Of a stretch of DNA of 64,000 nt, positions 1-8,477 are shown piece by piece. Position numbers and translations under genes: made by a program. Source of the DNA: FEB-22 sp003105195 (GTDB taxonomy: Bacteria; Pseudomonadota; Alphaproteobacteria; Rhizobiales; Xanthobacteraceae); contig JAOSKV010000044.1 of assembly GCA_027493405.1 (NCBI GenBank), positions 62,001 to 126,000 on the forward strand, read 5' to 3'. Numbering within the stretch: the first letter of the stretch is position 1; the number at the start of each line of letters is the position of its first letter. A model generated the notes under the pieces. It was given only the letters and a program-made list of their open reading frames with translations. It was not told the DNA's origin and searched no databases.

Positions 1-388
1 TCGCTCCTCGCGGTCCTGGCCGTCGCGGGGCTTGCGCTCGCGCCGCGGCCCTTCCCCGGCCGGAGCCGCCGCCTCGCCCGGGGCCTCGGCGGTGGCCGCG
101 GCCTGCGGCGGCTTGCGCTCGCGCCGCGGCGGATGCGGCCGGCGCCGCTCCTCGGGCCGGCCCGGCCGCCAGACCTCGATGAATTCCGGCTCCGCCGCCG
201 CGGTCGGCGCGGGGAACCCGCGCCTCGGCGACCTGCCCCGGCTCGGCCGGCGCGGCCTCGAAAGCCGGCTCGGTGGGCGCCTCGACGATCACCGGCGCGG
301 TGCCCTCGGCGAGCAGCACGGGCGACTCTGGCGACCTCGGCCGGCGCCGGCATGGCATCGGCCGAAGCCTCGGTGACCCCCTCGGGGG
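1..388 (-). pseudogene. Frameshifted C-terminal tail of the helicase, running off the left edge
   Basis: This is the continuation of the helicase gene in other reading frames. After the main frame stops at 389, the minus strand still reads as an alanine/proline/glutamate-rich linker and then a basic Arg/Pro-rich tail (for example PGRPEERRRPHPPRRERKP around 164-108) that is open to the window edge. The protein-like reading needs three single-base corrections, near 443, 320 and 212. Proline- and arginine-rich tails are usual in alphaproteobacterial helicases of this group, so I treat this as the real C-terminus damaged by indels, not as a separate gene. The true stop lies outside the window. 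Confidence 0.7.
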
Positions 389-2992
389 TCACGGGCGCGG
401 TGCCGGTCGCCATCGTGTCGGCTGCGATCCTGTCGACTGCGATTCGGCTGCGATCCTGTCGGCTGCGATCGTGTCGGCCGGGCTCGCCTCCGCGGGCGCG
501 GCGGCCTGCGCCGCCTCGGCGGGCTTCGGCCGCTTCTCCATGCGATAGCCGAGCGAGCGCAGCACGCTCGCGAAATCCTCCCCCGAGGAGCCGGTGAGCG
601 AGGTCATCGCCACCGTGACCGTGAAGCCGGAGCCGTCGACGGCGCCCGACGGCTTCTCCCCCGGCGACCCCGGCCGCCAGGCCAGCGCCGGACGGATCAG
701 GTCCGCCAGCCGCTCGAGGATGTCGACGCGCACGGCACGCTCGCCGCACACCCGGTAGCCGACCGTGCGATAGAGCGACTTCGGCACCGCCTTGTCGGCC
801 GGGAACGAGGTGCGGCCGCTCGCCGCGAGATGCGGCACCTCGTCGAGCCCCTTCACCTCCGGCCCGCCGTTCTTGAGCGCCCAGAGCTGCACCGCGAGCG
901 CGCGCGCCGCCGGCTTGAGGATCTGCGGCAGGTAGATGTGGTAGGCGCCGAAGCGCACGCCGTACTTGCGCAGCGAGGCGCGCGCGGTCTGGTCGAGCGA
1001 CTTCACGTCCTCGGCGACGCGATGGCGCTCCAGCACGCCGAGGCTCTCCATCAGCTGGTAGGCGACGCCGCGCGCGATGCCGGTGACGTCCTCGGCGCCG
1101 CCGAGCGCGAACAGCGGGCCGAGCAGCTTCTCGACATGGGTCTTGAGCCAGAGGTCGAGCCGCGCCTGCACGGTGTCGCGCGAGGCGCCGGTGAGCTGCT
1201 CGTCCGCGACGATGCGTACGCGCGGGCGCAGGATCTCCTCGCCCGCCGTCACCTTGCCGACCGGCTCGCCGAGCCAGCGGATGGCGCCGTCGCCGGCGAG
1301 CACGAAGTGGTCGTCGGGCGCGCTCGCGACCCGCGCGGCGCGCGCGTCGATCTCGCCCGCGAGCGCCTTCTGCGCGGCCGAGCGCAGCGCCTTCGCCTCG
1401 TGGCCGACGCCCGCCGCGTCCGCCGCGAACTGGAAGCCGTCGAGGCGGCCGATCATGTGGCCCTCGACGACCACCTCGCCGGTCTTGGTGATTTCGGTTT
1501 CGAGCATCGCGTTCTCGCGCAGCCGCCGCATCAACACGCTGGTGCGACGGTCGACGAACCGCGCGGTGAGGAGTTCGTGCAAGGCATCGGAGAGCTTGTC
1601 CTCGACCGCGCGGGTGATCCCCTGCCAGTGCTCGGGGTCGGCGAGCCAGTCCGGGCGGTTTGCCGCAAAGGTCCAGGTCCTGATATGCGCGATGCGCGCC
1701 GATAGAGTGTCGATGTCGCCGTCGGTGCGATCCGCCTGCGCGACCTGCCGGGCGAACCAGTCGACCGGGATGTTACCCTCTCGCATGAGAAATCCATAGA
1801 GGGTGATCACGAGTTCCGCGTGCGCGGCCGGCGAGACCCGCCGATAGTCCGGCACCTGGCAGATCTCCCACAGCCGCTCGATCGCGCCGCGCGCGGTCGC
1901 GAGCGCCCGGACCTCCTCGTCGCGCGCCGCATGCTCGAGCACCAGGATGTCCTCGGCGACCGGCGCGCGCGTGAGCCCCGGCTCGCCGGGGATCTCGGCG
2001 AGGGAGGCCGCGAGCGCCCCGAGCGAGGCGAAATCGAGCGCGCTGTTGCGCCACTGCAGGACTTTCACGGGCTCGAAGGCGTGGCTCTCGAGCTGCTGCA
2101 CCAGTTCGGGCTCGAACGGGTCGCAGCGCCCGGTGGTGCCGAAGGTGCCGTCGCGCGTGGCGCGGCCGGCGCGCCCCGCGATCTGCCCCATCTCGGCGGG
2201 ATTGAGGCGGCGGAACTGGTAGCCGTCGAACTTGCGGTCGGACGCGAAGGCGACGTGGTCGACGTCGAGGTTGAGCCCCATGCCGATGGCGTCGGTCGCC
2301 ACCAGGTATTCGACGTCGCCCGACTGGTAGAGGGCGACCTGGGCGTTGCGCGTGCGCGGCGAGAGCGCGCCCAGCACCACCGCGGCGCCGCCGCGCTGGC
2401 GCCGGATCAGTTCCGCGATCGCATAGACCTCCTCGGCCGAGAAGGCCACGATGGCGGTGCGGCGCGGCTGGCGCGTGAGCTTGCGGTCGCCCGCGAAGCC
2501 GAGCTGCGAGAGGCGCGGCCGCGTGACGATGTTGGCGCCGGGCAGCAGGCGCTCGACCATCGGCCGCATGGTCTCGGCGCCGAGCACCATGGTCTCCTCG
2601 CGCGCACGCCGGTTCAGCATGCGCTCGGTGAACACGTGGCCGCGCTCGAGGTCGGCGGCGAGCTGGATCTCGTCGACCGCGAGGAACGCGACGTCGAGGT
2701 CGCGCGGCATCGCCTCCACGGTCGAGACCCAGAAGCGCGGGCTGGCCGGCTTGATCTTCTCCTCGCCGGTCACCAGCGCGACCGCGGCGGCGCCGACCCG
2801 CTCGACGCATTTGTTGTAGACCTCGCGCGCGAGCAGGCGCAGCGGCAGGCCGATCATGCCGCTCGAATGCGCCAGCATGCGCTCGATCGCGAGATGGGTC
2901 TTGCCCGTGTTGGTCGGCCCGAGCACGGCGGTGACGCCGGCCCCGCGGGCGCGCGCGTCGCGATTCGTGCTGCGGGAGAAGGATACGGCCAT
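389..2992 (-). CDS. SUV3-like superfamily 2 helicase, partial and frameshifted at the C-terminus
   Basis: Probable ATP-dependent RNA/DNA helicase related to mitochondrial SUV3 and common in Alphaproteobacteria. I chose the start at the MAVSF methionine (2992) because upstream residues of the open frame look non-coding and conserved sequence begins directly after it. Walker A GPTNTGKT is at residues 25-32 and the Walker B/DEx motif DEIQ at 107-110. The helicase C-terminal domain shows ATDAIGMGLNLDVDHV and GQIAGRAGRATR, the arginine-finger region. A long alpha-helical region follows with the YHIYLPQ segment typical of bacterial members. The frame stops at 389, but coding character continues in other frames to the window edge, so this 867-residue product is probably artificially shortened. 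Its exact substrate is unknown. Confidence 0.85.
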   Translation of the reverse strand: MAVSFSRSTNRDARARGAGVTAVLGPTNTGKTHLAIERMLAHSSGMIGLPLRLLAREVYNKCVERVGAAAVALVTGEEKIKPASPRFWVSTVEAMPRDLDVAFLAVDEIQLAADLERGHVFTERMLNRRAREETMVLGAETMRPMVERLLPGANIVTRPRLSQLGFAGDRKLTRQPRRTAIVAFSAEEVYAIAELIRRQRGGAAVVLGALSPRTRNAQVALYQSGDVEYLVATDAIGMGLNLDVDHVAFASDRKFDGYQFRRLNPAEMGQIAGRAGRATRDGTFGTTGRCDPFEPELVQQLESHAFEPVKVLQWRNSALDFASLGALAASLAEIPGEPGLTRAPVAEDILVLEHAARDEEVRALATARGAIERLWEICQVPDYRRVSPAAHAELVITLYGFLMREGNIPVDWFARQVAQADRTDGDIDTLSARIAHIRTWTFAANRPDWLADPEHWQGITRAVEDKLSDALHELLTARFVDRRTSVLMRRLRENAMLETEITKTGEVVVEGHMIGRLDGFQFAADAAGVGHEAKALRSAAQKALAGEIDARAARVASAPDDHFVLAGDGAIRWLGEPVGKVTAGEEILRPRVRIVADEQLTGASRDTVQARLDLWLKTHVEKLLGPLFALGGAEDVTGIARGVAYQLMESLGVLERHRVAEDVKSLDQTARASLRKYGVRFGAYHIYLPQILKPAARALAVQLWALKNGGPEVKGLDEVPHLAASGRTSFPADKAVPKSLYRTVGYRVCGERAVRVDILERLADLIRPALAWRPGSPGEKPSGAVDGSGFTVTVAMTSLTGSSGEDFASVLRSLGYRMEKRPKPAEAAQAAAPAEASPADTIAADRIAAESQSTGSQPTRWRPAPRP

Positions 2993-3196
2993 CGTGCTGC
3001 GGGCTCTGAAGAGCAGAATATGGGCCCGATGTCGAGCGACACAATGGCGGGGACGGTGGATGGTAGGGTGGGTTAGCGTCCGCAGGACGCATAACCCACG
3101 GACCGATTTCCGCGGCGGCGGAAAGACCGTGGCTAGGGAGTCGGCCGGCGGGTTATGAGCTCGATCTTCGATACGAGCCAACCCGCCTCACATCGC

Positions 3197-3562
3197 CTAC
3201 GATGCCGCGCTGCCGGATCGCCCCGCGAGCGTGACGACGCTGCGCCGGCTGCGGGCGGGGGCGGGGGCGCGCGCCGGCGCGCCTGCGCGAGGATCGCCTC
3301 GCCGGCGGCCGCCGAGCCCGCGGCCGCGACCAGCGCGTCGCGCTCGCAGCCCGCCGCGACCGCGAGCCCGATCTCCGCGCAAGTGGGCGCGGCCGTAGCA
3401 GAACAGCGCGAGCTCCGCGCGTTGCGCCGGCGCGAGGCTCGCCACGATGTCGCCGACGCTGGCGGCGGCCGCGCGATAGAGCCGGCCGATCAGCTCGTTC
3501 GGAACCGGGCAGTGCGCCTCGTTGGGAATCGTCCGATCGGCGAAGCGGGCGAGCGGGGTCAT
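3197..3562 (-). CDS. Small conserved hypothetical protein, apparently frameshifted
   Basis: I do not recognise a function. The N-terminal half is protein-like and acidic/aliphatic (PNELIGRLYRAAAASVGDIVASL, then AELALFCYGRAHLR). After about residue 62 the frame turns into Arg/Gly-rich shadow-like sequence. One base removed near 3376 restores a plausible continuation (EIGLAVAAGCERDALVAAAG), and that frame stays open to about 3133. The start at 3562 is the methionine beginning MTPLARF; the longer open frame upstream looks non-coding. It lies upstream of the helicase on the same strand, 204 bp from its start. Confidence 0.55.
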   Translation of the reverse strand: MTPLARFADRTIPNEAHCPVPNELIGRLYRAAAASVGDIVASLAPAQRAELALFCYGRAHLRGDRARGRGGLRARRAGRGRGLGGRRRGDPRAGAPARAPAPARSRRSVVTLAGRSGSAAS

Positions 3563-3981
3563 GGACTGTCTCCGGTGTTGGCGCCCGACCGAGGGCGCCC
3601 AGGTTCCCGACGCCGCGCGGCGCACGAATCGCAGCTTAGGCAACGCGATTCCGCCGAAATAGTGTGGCGAGCCCCATCCGGGAACTTGCTCAATCGCGCC
3701 GGCGCCCGGTCAAATCGGCACAGGGCGACGGCGCCGCGGGGGCGACGGCGTCAAGCTTTGGAACGAGTCTCGAACGAATCGCGGCCGAATCGGTGACTCG
3801 GTCGATTTCGGGTTGCGTTCGCACGAGATCGTGGGTCGTAACGCGCGCGCCCCACAAGATGAGGGGTCCCGCCGCGGTTCGCGCGGGCGCCGCCATGCGC
3901 CTGCATTTGCGCTGTGGCGGCTCACGGGTCGCCGCGAGAGTCAAGTGGATACCGCAGGTGGGGGTCGCGGCCGCGCAGACG
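3563..3981. other. Intergenic region, no gene seen
   Basis: About 420 bp between the small hypothetical protein and the DUF3108 gene, both on the minus strand. Open frames here are GC-rich shadows without a conserved look or a ribosome-binding site. It presumably holds the promoter of the small protein and helicase, but I cannot point to convincing -35/-10 elements. Confidence 0.5.
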
Positions 3982-4827
3982 TCACTGCGTCTTGGCGGTG
4001 GCGGCGGGAATCGGCTTTGCCTGGGCGGCCGTGACGAACTGGGTCGCCTGCAGCACGCCGCTGCCGAACGGCGTCGGCACCGAGAAGCGGAACGGCACGA
4101 GCACACGGGTGCCGGCGATCGGCGCGAGCCAGATCTCCATCTCGCGCGTCTTCATCAGGTACTGGATCGCCACCCGGTTCGGGCGGTGCCCGGCGACCGG
4201 CTGGTAGAGCGGCGTGCAGACGACCACCGGGCCCGCATAGCCCTTCTGCGCCTTCACCTGCTCCATGCGCTTGTAGACGAGCTCGATGTCGGTGCGCTGC
4301 CGGCCGTCGAACACCGAGAGCTTGCGCTTGCAGGCGTCCGGGGAGAGCGGATCGCCGGTGCCGGCGACGGGCATCAGCGCAGCCGTCATCGGGTCCACCA
4401 CGCCCTTGCGGTGCGCCTCGGTGACGGGCACCCGGTCCGGGCTCGGCGAGAGCGGCGGCTCGGCCACCAGGTCCTTCACGGTGCCGGCATTGAGCGCCAT
4501 GCGGACCTCGTCGGTCTCCCTGTCGGCCGTGATCGTCGAGGCATAGCTCTTCGGCACCAGCCGGCCCTGGCTGACGCTGCCGCGCGCCCCGCTCGACCCG
4601 TGGCCCGAGGTGAACAGCTTCAGCATGCCGGAGGCGCGTCCGCTGGCGGCCGCCATGTATTCGGTGTCGGTGATCTCGATCACCCAGACCCCGCTGCCGA
4701 CCGGGATGCCGGCGAGGCTCGCCGCGTAGCGCGCCTCGAGCCGGCCCTGGGCGTCGGCCGGCCCGGCCGCGGCGAGGGCCAGGAGGGCGCCGGATCCGAG
4801 GTGTCGAAGCCAGCCGGAGACTTGCAA
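3982..4827 (-). CDS. DUF3108 domain periplasmic protein
   Basis: A 281-residue protein with an N-terminal signal peptide (hydrophobic LLALAAAG, cleavage after ADA near residue 26), so it is exported to the periplasm. The mature part matches the DUF3108 pattern: a lipocalin-like beta-rich fold with segments such as RLEARYAASLAGIPVG near the mature N-terminus and REMEIWLAP near the C-terminus. It is conserved beside rpmB in many Hyphomicrobiales. No enzymatic role is known; an envelope function is likely. It is transcribed divergently from rpmB, with about 255 bp between the two starts. Confidence 0.75.
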   Translation of the reverse strand: MQVSGWLRHLGSGALLALAAAGPADAQGRLEARYAASLAGIPVGSGVWVIEITDTEYMAAASGRASGMLKLFTSGHGSSGARGSVSQGRLVPKSYASTITADRETDEVRMALNAGTVKDLVAEPPLSPSPDRVPVTEAHRKGVVDPMTAALMPVAGTGDPLSPDACKRKLSVFDGRQRTDIELVYKRMEQVKAQKGYAGPVVVCTPLYQPVAGHRPNRVAIQYLMKTREMEIWLAPIAGTRVLVPFRFSVPTPFGSGVLQATQFVTAAQAKPIPAATAKTQ

Positions 4828-4977
4828 GGCTCACGTCCTTCCGCAGGGAACGCCCGGGTCGCCGACCGCTCGGGCCGACCGGCCGCGCGGGCCGGTGACC
4901 CGGCCTCTTCGACCCGGATTACGTCGTTTGTGTGATGGGTTACGGCGCTTTCGCACGCCCGCGCGGGGGTCCTCGGC

Positions 4978-5006
4978 TTGACGCCTCGCGGTGCGCTCAC
5001 TATACG
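4978..5006 (+). promoter_or_regulatory. Sigma-70 type promoter of rpmB
   Basis: TTGACG at 4978-4983, a 17-bp spacer and TATACG at 5001-5006. This is a near-consensus housekeeping promoter on the strand and at the distance expected for rpmB, with a leader of about 70 nt. Confidence 0.65.
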
Positions 5007-5083
5007 TCCGCGACCCTTGGACAGATTTGTGTTCCGGCCCGGCGGCCGCGATGCGGGCCGGCGAAGATGCAAGGATTTTCGAC

Positions 5084-5377
5084 ATGTCGCGGCGTTGCGA
5101 GCTGACCGGCAAGACCGCCCTCGTGGGCCACAAGGTGAGCCACTCGAACCGCAAGACCAAGCGGCGGTTCCTGCCGAACCTGGTGAACGTGACGCTGATC
5201 TCCGACGCGCTCGGCCGCTCGGTGCGCATGCGCATCTCGGCGAACGCGCTCAAGACCGTCGACCACCGCGGCGGCCTCGACGCCTTCCTGATGAAGGCGA
5301 GCGACGCCGAGCTCTCCGCGAAGGCGCTCGACCTCAAGAAGCAGGTCGCCAAGAAGGCGATTGCCGCGGCCGGGTGA
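5084..5377 (+). CDS. rpmB: 50S ribosomal protein L28
   Basis: Structural protein of the large ribosomal subunit. The product is 97 residues, normal for alphaproteobacterial L28. The start at 5084 (MSRRCELTGK) has an AAGGA ribosome-binding site about eight bases upstream. Conserved blocks are the N-terminal CELTGKTALVGHKVSHSN, then KTKRRFLPNL and the NALKTVDHRGGLDAFL region. It is monocistronic, with a strong upstream promoter and a convergent neighbour downstream. Confidence 0.97.
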   Translation: MSRRCELTGKTALVGHKVSHSNRKTKRRFLPNLVNVTLISDALGRSVRMRISANALKTVDHRGGLDAFLMKASDAELSAKALDLKKQVAKKAIAAAG

Positions 5378-5379
5378 GC

Positions 5380-5438
5380 GAAGCGATCCCCGCGACCGCA
5401 TGCCCGCGTCTCACTGCGCTCATGCGGGTTGCAGCTTC
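5380..5438. terminator. Possible bidirectional hairpin between rpmB and the convergent gene
   Basis: Nested inverted repeats lie between the two convergent stops: GAAGC (5380-5384) with GCTTC (5434-5438), and ACCGCATG (5395-5402) with CATGCGGGT (5421-5429, one bulge). There is no clear T-run, so function as an intrinsic terminator is uncertain. Confidence 0.35.
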
Positions 5439-5443
5439 GACAT

Positions 5444-6508
5444 CTATTCCGGCTCGACCAGCGTGAACTGCAGCAGGATGCTCCGCTGCAGCATCGAGTA
5501 GTTGTCGTCCGACACCAGCGTGAGGACGGTCTCGCCGTCGGCGTCGCGGTGCACCGACAGGCCTTCCATGTTGTCGATCTGGAAGCCCATGTCGGCCTCG
5601 AAGATCACGGGGCCGTCGAGGATCGCGCCGGGCGCGACCTGGGCGAGCGCGATGCGGCGGATGCGCGCCGCCACCCCGCGCCAGAGCGAATAGCGCCGCT
5701 CGAGCAGCAACAGGTCGCCGCGCGGCGTCAGCGCGGCGTCGGAGACGTCGAAGTCGTCGCTGCGCTTCACCGCGAACTCGCCGCCGCCGCGCCCGATCAG
5801 GAAGGCGCGGATGTTCCCCGCATCGTCGAGGCTCGCCTCCGAGATCGCGATCAGCGCGCCGGCATGCGGATGGCCCTTCGGCACCGCCACCAGCGCCTCG
5901 ATCCCCTTGTTGGACCGCAGGCTCTTGAAGCCCGGCGGCACCGCGATCGGCTGGCCGCGTGCCGCAAGCCCGTGCCGGCCGAAGTCGAACCTGAGGATCC
6001 GGTGCACCCGCTCGAGCCCAAGATAGAGCGTCCCACCGTCCGCCGCCATCGCCTCGGTGTCGTACCAGCCGCGCGTCTGGATCGCCTTGCCGTCGGGCCC
6101 GAGCACCGGCGCGATCTCGACGTCGGCGACACCGACCGGCCGCTTGCCCTGATGGACGATGCGGCCCGCGATCCAGTGGCCCTTGTCGCTCACCGCGACG
6201 AAGCGCTGCCCGTCGGCCGCGACGCGGAGGGCGGAGAGGCCGCCGAACTCCTTGCGCTCCGAGGTCATCTCGAAGCCGCCGCGCCAGGCGAGCTCACCGA
6301 AGCGCGTGCGGCCGCTCTCGCGCGGATCGAAGGCCGGCAGCGGCGTGACGCGGATCTCGATCGGCGCGCGGGTGACGCCCGGACGCGGGCTCCAGCTCTG
6401 TGCGCCGGCGCCGGCCGGGACCGCGGCGGCGAATCCCGCCAGCGCGAGCACCGCCAGGCCGATCCGCCAGGGCGCGCCGCGCCCGCCCGGCCGGCGCCCG
6501 GCGCTCAC
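5444..6508 (-). CDS. Esterase-like activity of phytase family protein
   Basis: A predicted secreted beta-propeller protein of about 354 residues. The start is the GTG at 6508, which overlaps the cobT stop as GTGA (translational coupling). A signal sequence follows (RIGLAVLALAGFAAAVPAGAGA). The mature protein has repeated propeller-blade motifs such as GGLSALRVAADGQRFVAVSDKGHW, GWYDTEAMAADGGTLYLGLE, DNMEGLSVHRD and LTLVSDDNYS, matching the phytase-like esterase family (PF13449). The substrate is unknown. This gene commonly sits directly after cobT in Hyphomicrobiales, but a role in cobalamin synthesis has not been shown. Confidence 0.8.
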   Translation of the reverse strand: MSAGRRPGGRGAPWRIGLAVLALAGFAAAVPAGAGAQSWSPRPGVTRAPIEIRVTPLPAFDPRESGRTRFGELAWRGGFEMTSERKEFGGLSALRVAADGQRFVAVSDKGHWIAGRIVHQGKRPVGVADVEIAPVLGPDGKAIQTRGWYDTEAMAADGGTLYLGLERVHRILRFDFGRHGLAARGQPIAVPPGFKSLRSNKGIEALVAVPKGHPHAGALIAISEASLDDAGNIRAFLIGRGGGEFAVKRSDDFDVSDAALTPRGDLLLLERRYSLWRGVAARIRRIALAQVAPGAILDGPVIFEADMGFQIDNMEGLSVHRDADGETVLTLVSDDNYSMLQRSILLQFTLVEPE

Positions 6509-8400
6509 GCGTTGAGCCTGCGGCGCGGCCGCGCCGGGGCCGCGGCGCCGGCATGCTCCTCGAACAGCTCGGCGAGCTTCTCGGTCATGGCGCCGCCCAG
6601 CTCCTCGGCGTCGACGATGGTGACGGCGCGGCGGTAGTAGCGGGTCACGTCGTGACCGATGCCGATCGCGATCAGCTCCACCGGCGAGCGCTCCTCGATC
6701 TCCTCGATCACCCAGCGCAGGTGCCGCTCGAGGTAGTTGCCGGGATTGACCGAGAGGGTCGAATCGTCGACCGGCGCGCCGTCCGAGATCATCATCAGGA
6801 TCTTGCGGCTCTCGGGCCGCGCCAGGAGGCGCTTGTGCGCCCAGTCCAGCGCCTCGCCGTCGATGTTCTCCTTGAGCAGGCCCTCGCGCATCATCAGCCC
6901 GAGATTCTTGCGCGCGCGCCGCCACGGGGCATCGGCCCCCTTGTAGACGATGTGGCGCAGATCGTTGAGCCGCCCCGGATTGGCCTGCTTGCCGGCCGCG
7001 AGCCAGGCCTCGCGCGACTGGCCGCCCTTCCAGGCCCGCGTCGTGAAGCCGAGGATCTCGACCTTGACGCCGCAGCGCTCCAGCGTGCGCGCCAGGATGT
7101 CCGCGCAGGTCGCCGCGACCGTGATCGGGCGCCCGCGCATGGAGCCCGAATTGTCGAGCAGCAGCGTCACCACGGTGTCGCGGAAATTGGTGTCCTTCTC
7201 GCGCTTGAACGAGAGCGGATGCAGCGGATCGACGACGATGCGCGAGAGCCGCGCCGGGTCGAGATAGCCCTCCTCCAGGTCGAACTCCCAGGCGCGGCTC
7301 TGCTGCGCCATCAGGCGGCGCTGCAGCCGGTTGGCGAGCCGCGCCACCACGCCCTGCAGGTGCGAGAGCTGCTTGTCGAGATAGCCGCGCAGCCGGTCGA
7401 GCTCGTCGGCCTCGCACAGGTCGGGCGCCTCCACGACCTCGTCGAACTTGCTCGTGAAGGCGCGGTAGTCCGGGCCGCGCGGCTCGTTGGCGCCGTGCGG
7501 CCGCGGGCGCCAGGGCTCGTTCGCGGTCTCCGCGTCGCCGAGGTCGGAATCGTCGGGCAGGTCGGCGGCGGGCGCGTCCATGGCCTCGGTGGCCCCGTCC
7601 GGGAGCTCCTCGGCCGAGACCTCCATCTCCTCCGCGCTCATCCCCTGGGCGTCCTCGGACTCCTGCGCGTCCCCGCTCTCGCCCTGGTTCTCGCGCCGAT
7701 CGCTGTCACCCGACTCGTCCTCGTCCTCGTCCTGGTCGCGGCCGCGCTCGTCGCCCATGTCGAGGGAATCGAGCAGGTCGTGGATCGCGTCGCCGAAGCG
7801 GCGCTGGTCCTCGAGCACGTCCTCGAGCCGGTCGAGGTCGCGCCCGGCGCGGTCCTCGATGAACGGCCGCCACAGGTCGACCAGCTTGCGCGCGGCCGGC
7901 GGCGGGGTGCGCCCGGTGAGCCGCTCGCGCACCAGCATGGCGACGGCCTCCTCGATCGGCGCGTCGGCCCGGTCGGTGATCTCGTCGAACTTGCCGCGAT
8001 GGTAGCGGTCGTCGAGCATGGCCGAGAGATTGCGCGCCACGCCCTCCATGCGGCGCGCGCCGATCGCCTCGACGCGGGCCTGCTCGACCGCCTCGAACAC
8101 CGCGCGCGCCTGCTGGCCGCCCGGCATCAGGCGCCGGTGCACGCCGGGGTCGTGGCAGGCGAGCCGGAGCGCGATCGAGTCGGCGTGGCCGCGCACGATC
8201 GCGGCCTCCTGGGCGTTGAGCTTGCGCGGCGGCTCCGGCAGCCGCGCCTTCTGTCCGGCGAGGCCGGGGCGCTCCGCCGCATAGGCGACCTCGAGCTCGG
8301 GGCTCTTGGCGATCGCCCGCATGCAGCCGGCGACCGCCCGCTTGAACGGCTCGGTCGGCGATTCCTTCTGCGGGGTCTTGCCCTTGGTATTGGACGTCAT
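6505..8400 (-). CDS. cobT: Cobaltochelatase subunit CobT
   Basis: Subunit of the aerobic CobN-CobS-CobT chelatase that inserts cobalt into hydrogenobyrinic acid a,c-diamide. The product is 631 residues, the family length. It shows the CobT N-terminal domain, a long acidic linker (DEDEDESGDSD and following, about residues 225-310) and a C-terminal von Willebrand type A domain with a complete MIDAS motif DNSGS near residue 410 and a later ISDGAPVDDSTL segment. The start at 8400 (MTSNTKG) is 77 bp after the cobS stop. The 3' end overlaps the esterase-like gene by four bases, so cobS-cobT-esterase read as one operon. Confidence 0.96.
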   Translation of the reverse strand: MTSNTKGKTPQKESPTEPFKRAVAGCMRAIAKSPELEVAYAAERPGLAGQKARLPEPPRKLNAQEAAIVRGHADSIALRLACHDPGVHRRLMPGGQQARAVFEAVEQARVEAIGARRMEGVARNLSAMLDDRYHRGKFDEITDRADAPIEEAVAMLVRERLTGRTPPPAARKLVDLWRPFIEDRAGRDLDRLEDVLEDQRRFGDAIHDLLDSLDMGDERGRDQDEDEDESGDSDRRENQGESGDAQESEDAQGMSAEEMEVSAEELPDGATEAMDAPAADLPDDSDLGDAETANEPWRPRPHGANEPRGPDYRAFTSKFDEVVEAPDLCEADELDRLRGYLDKQLSHLQGVVARLANRLQRRLMAQQSRAWEFDLEEGYLDPARLSRIVVDPLHPLSFKREKDTNFRDTVVTLLLDNSGSMRGRPITVAATCADILARTLERCGVKVEILGFTTRAWKGGQSREAWLAAGKQANPGRLNDLRHIVYKGADAPWRRARKNLGLMMREGLLKENIDGEALDWAHKRLLARPESRKILMMISDGAPVDDSTLSVNPGNYLERHLRWVIEEIEERSPVELIAIGIGHDVTRYYRRAVTIVDAEELGGAMTEKLAELFEEHAGAAAPARPRRRLNA

Positions 8401-8477
8401 GCTGCTTCCACCGTGTCGCGACGATCCGGCGCTTCCCGGCGAGCGCGCCGCGGGGCCGCGGGAGGCCGCGCCTCCCG

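Noticed and set aside
3664..4935. 423-codon open frame on the plus strand over the DUF3108 gene
   Set aside because: It is antisense to a protein with a clear signal peptide and family motifs, and its translation is Arg/His/Gly-rich shadow sequence typical of high-GC DNA.
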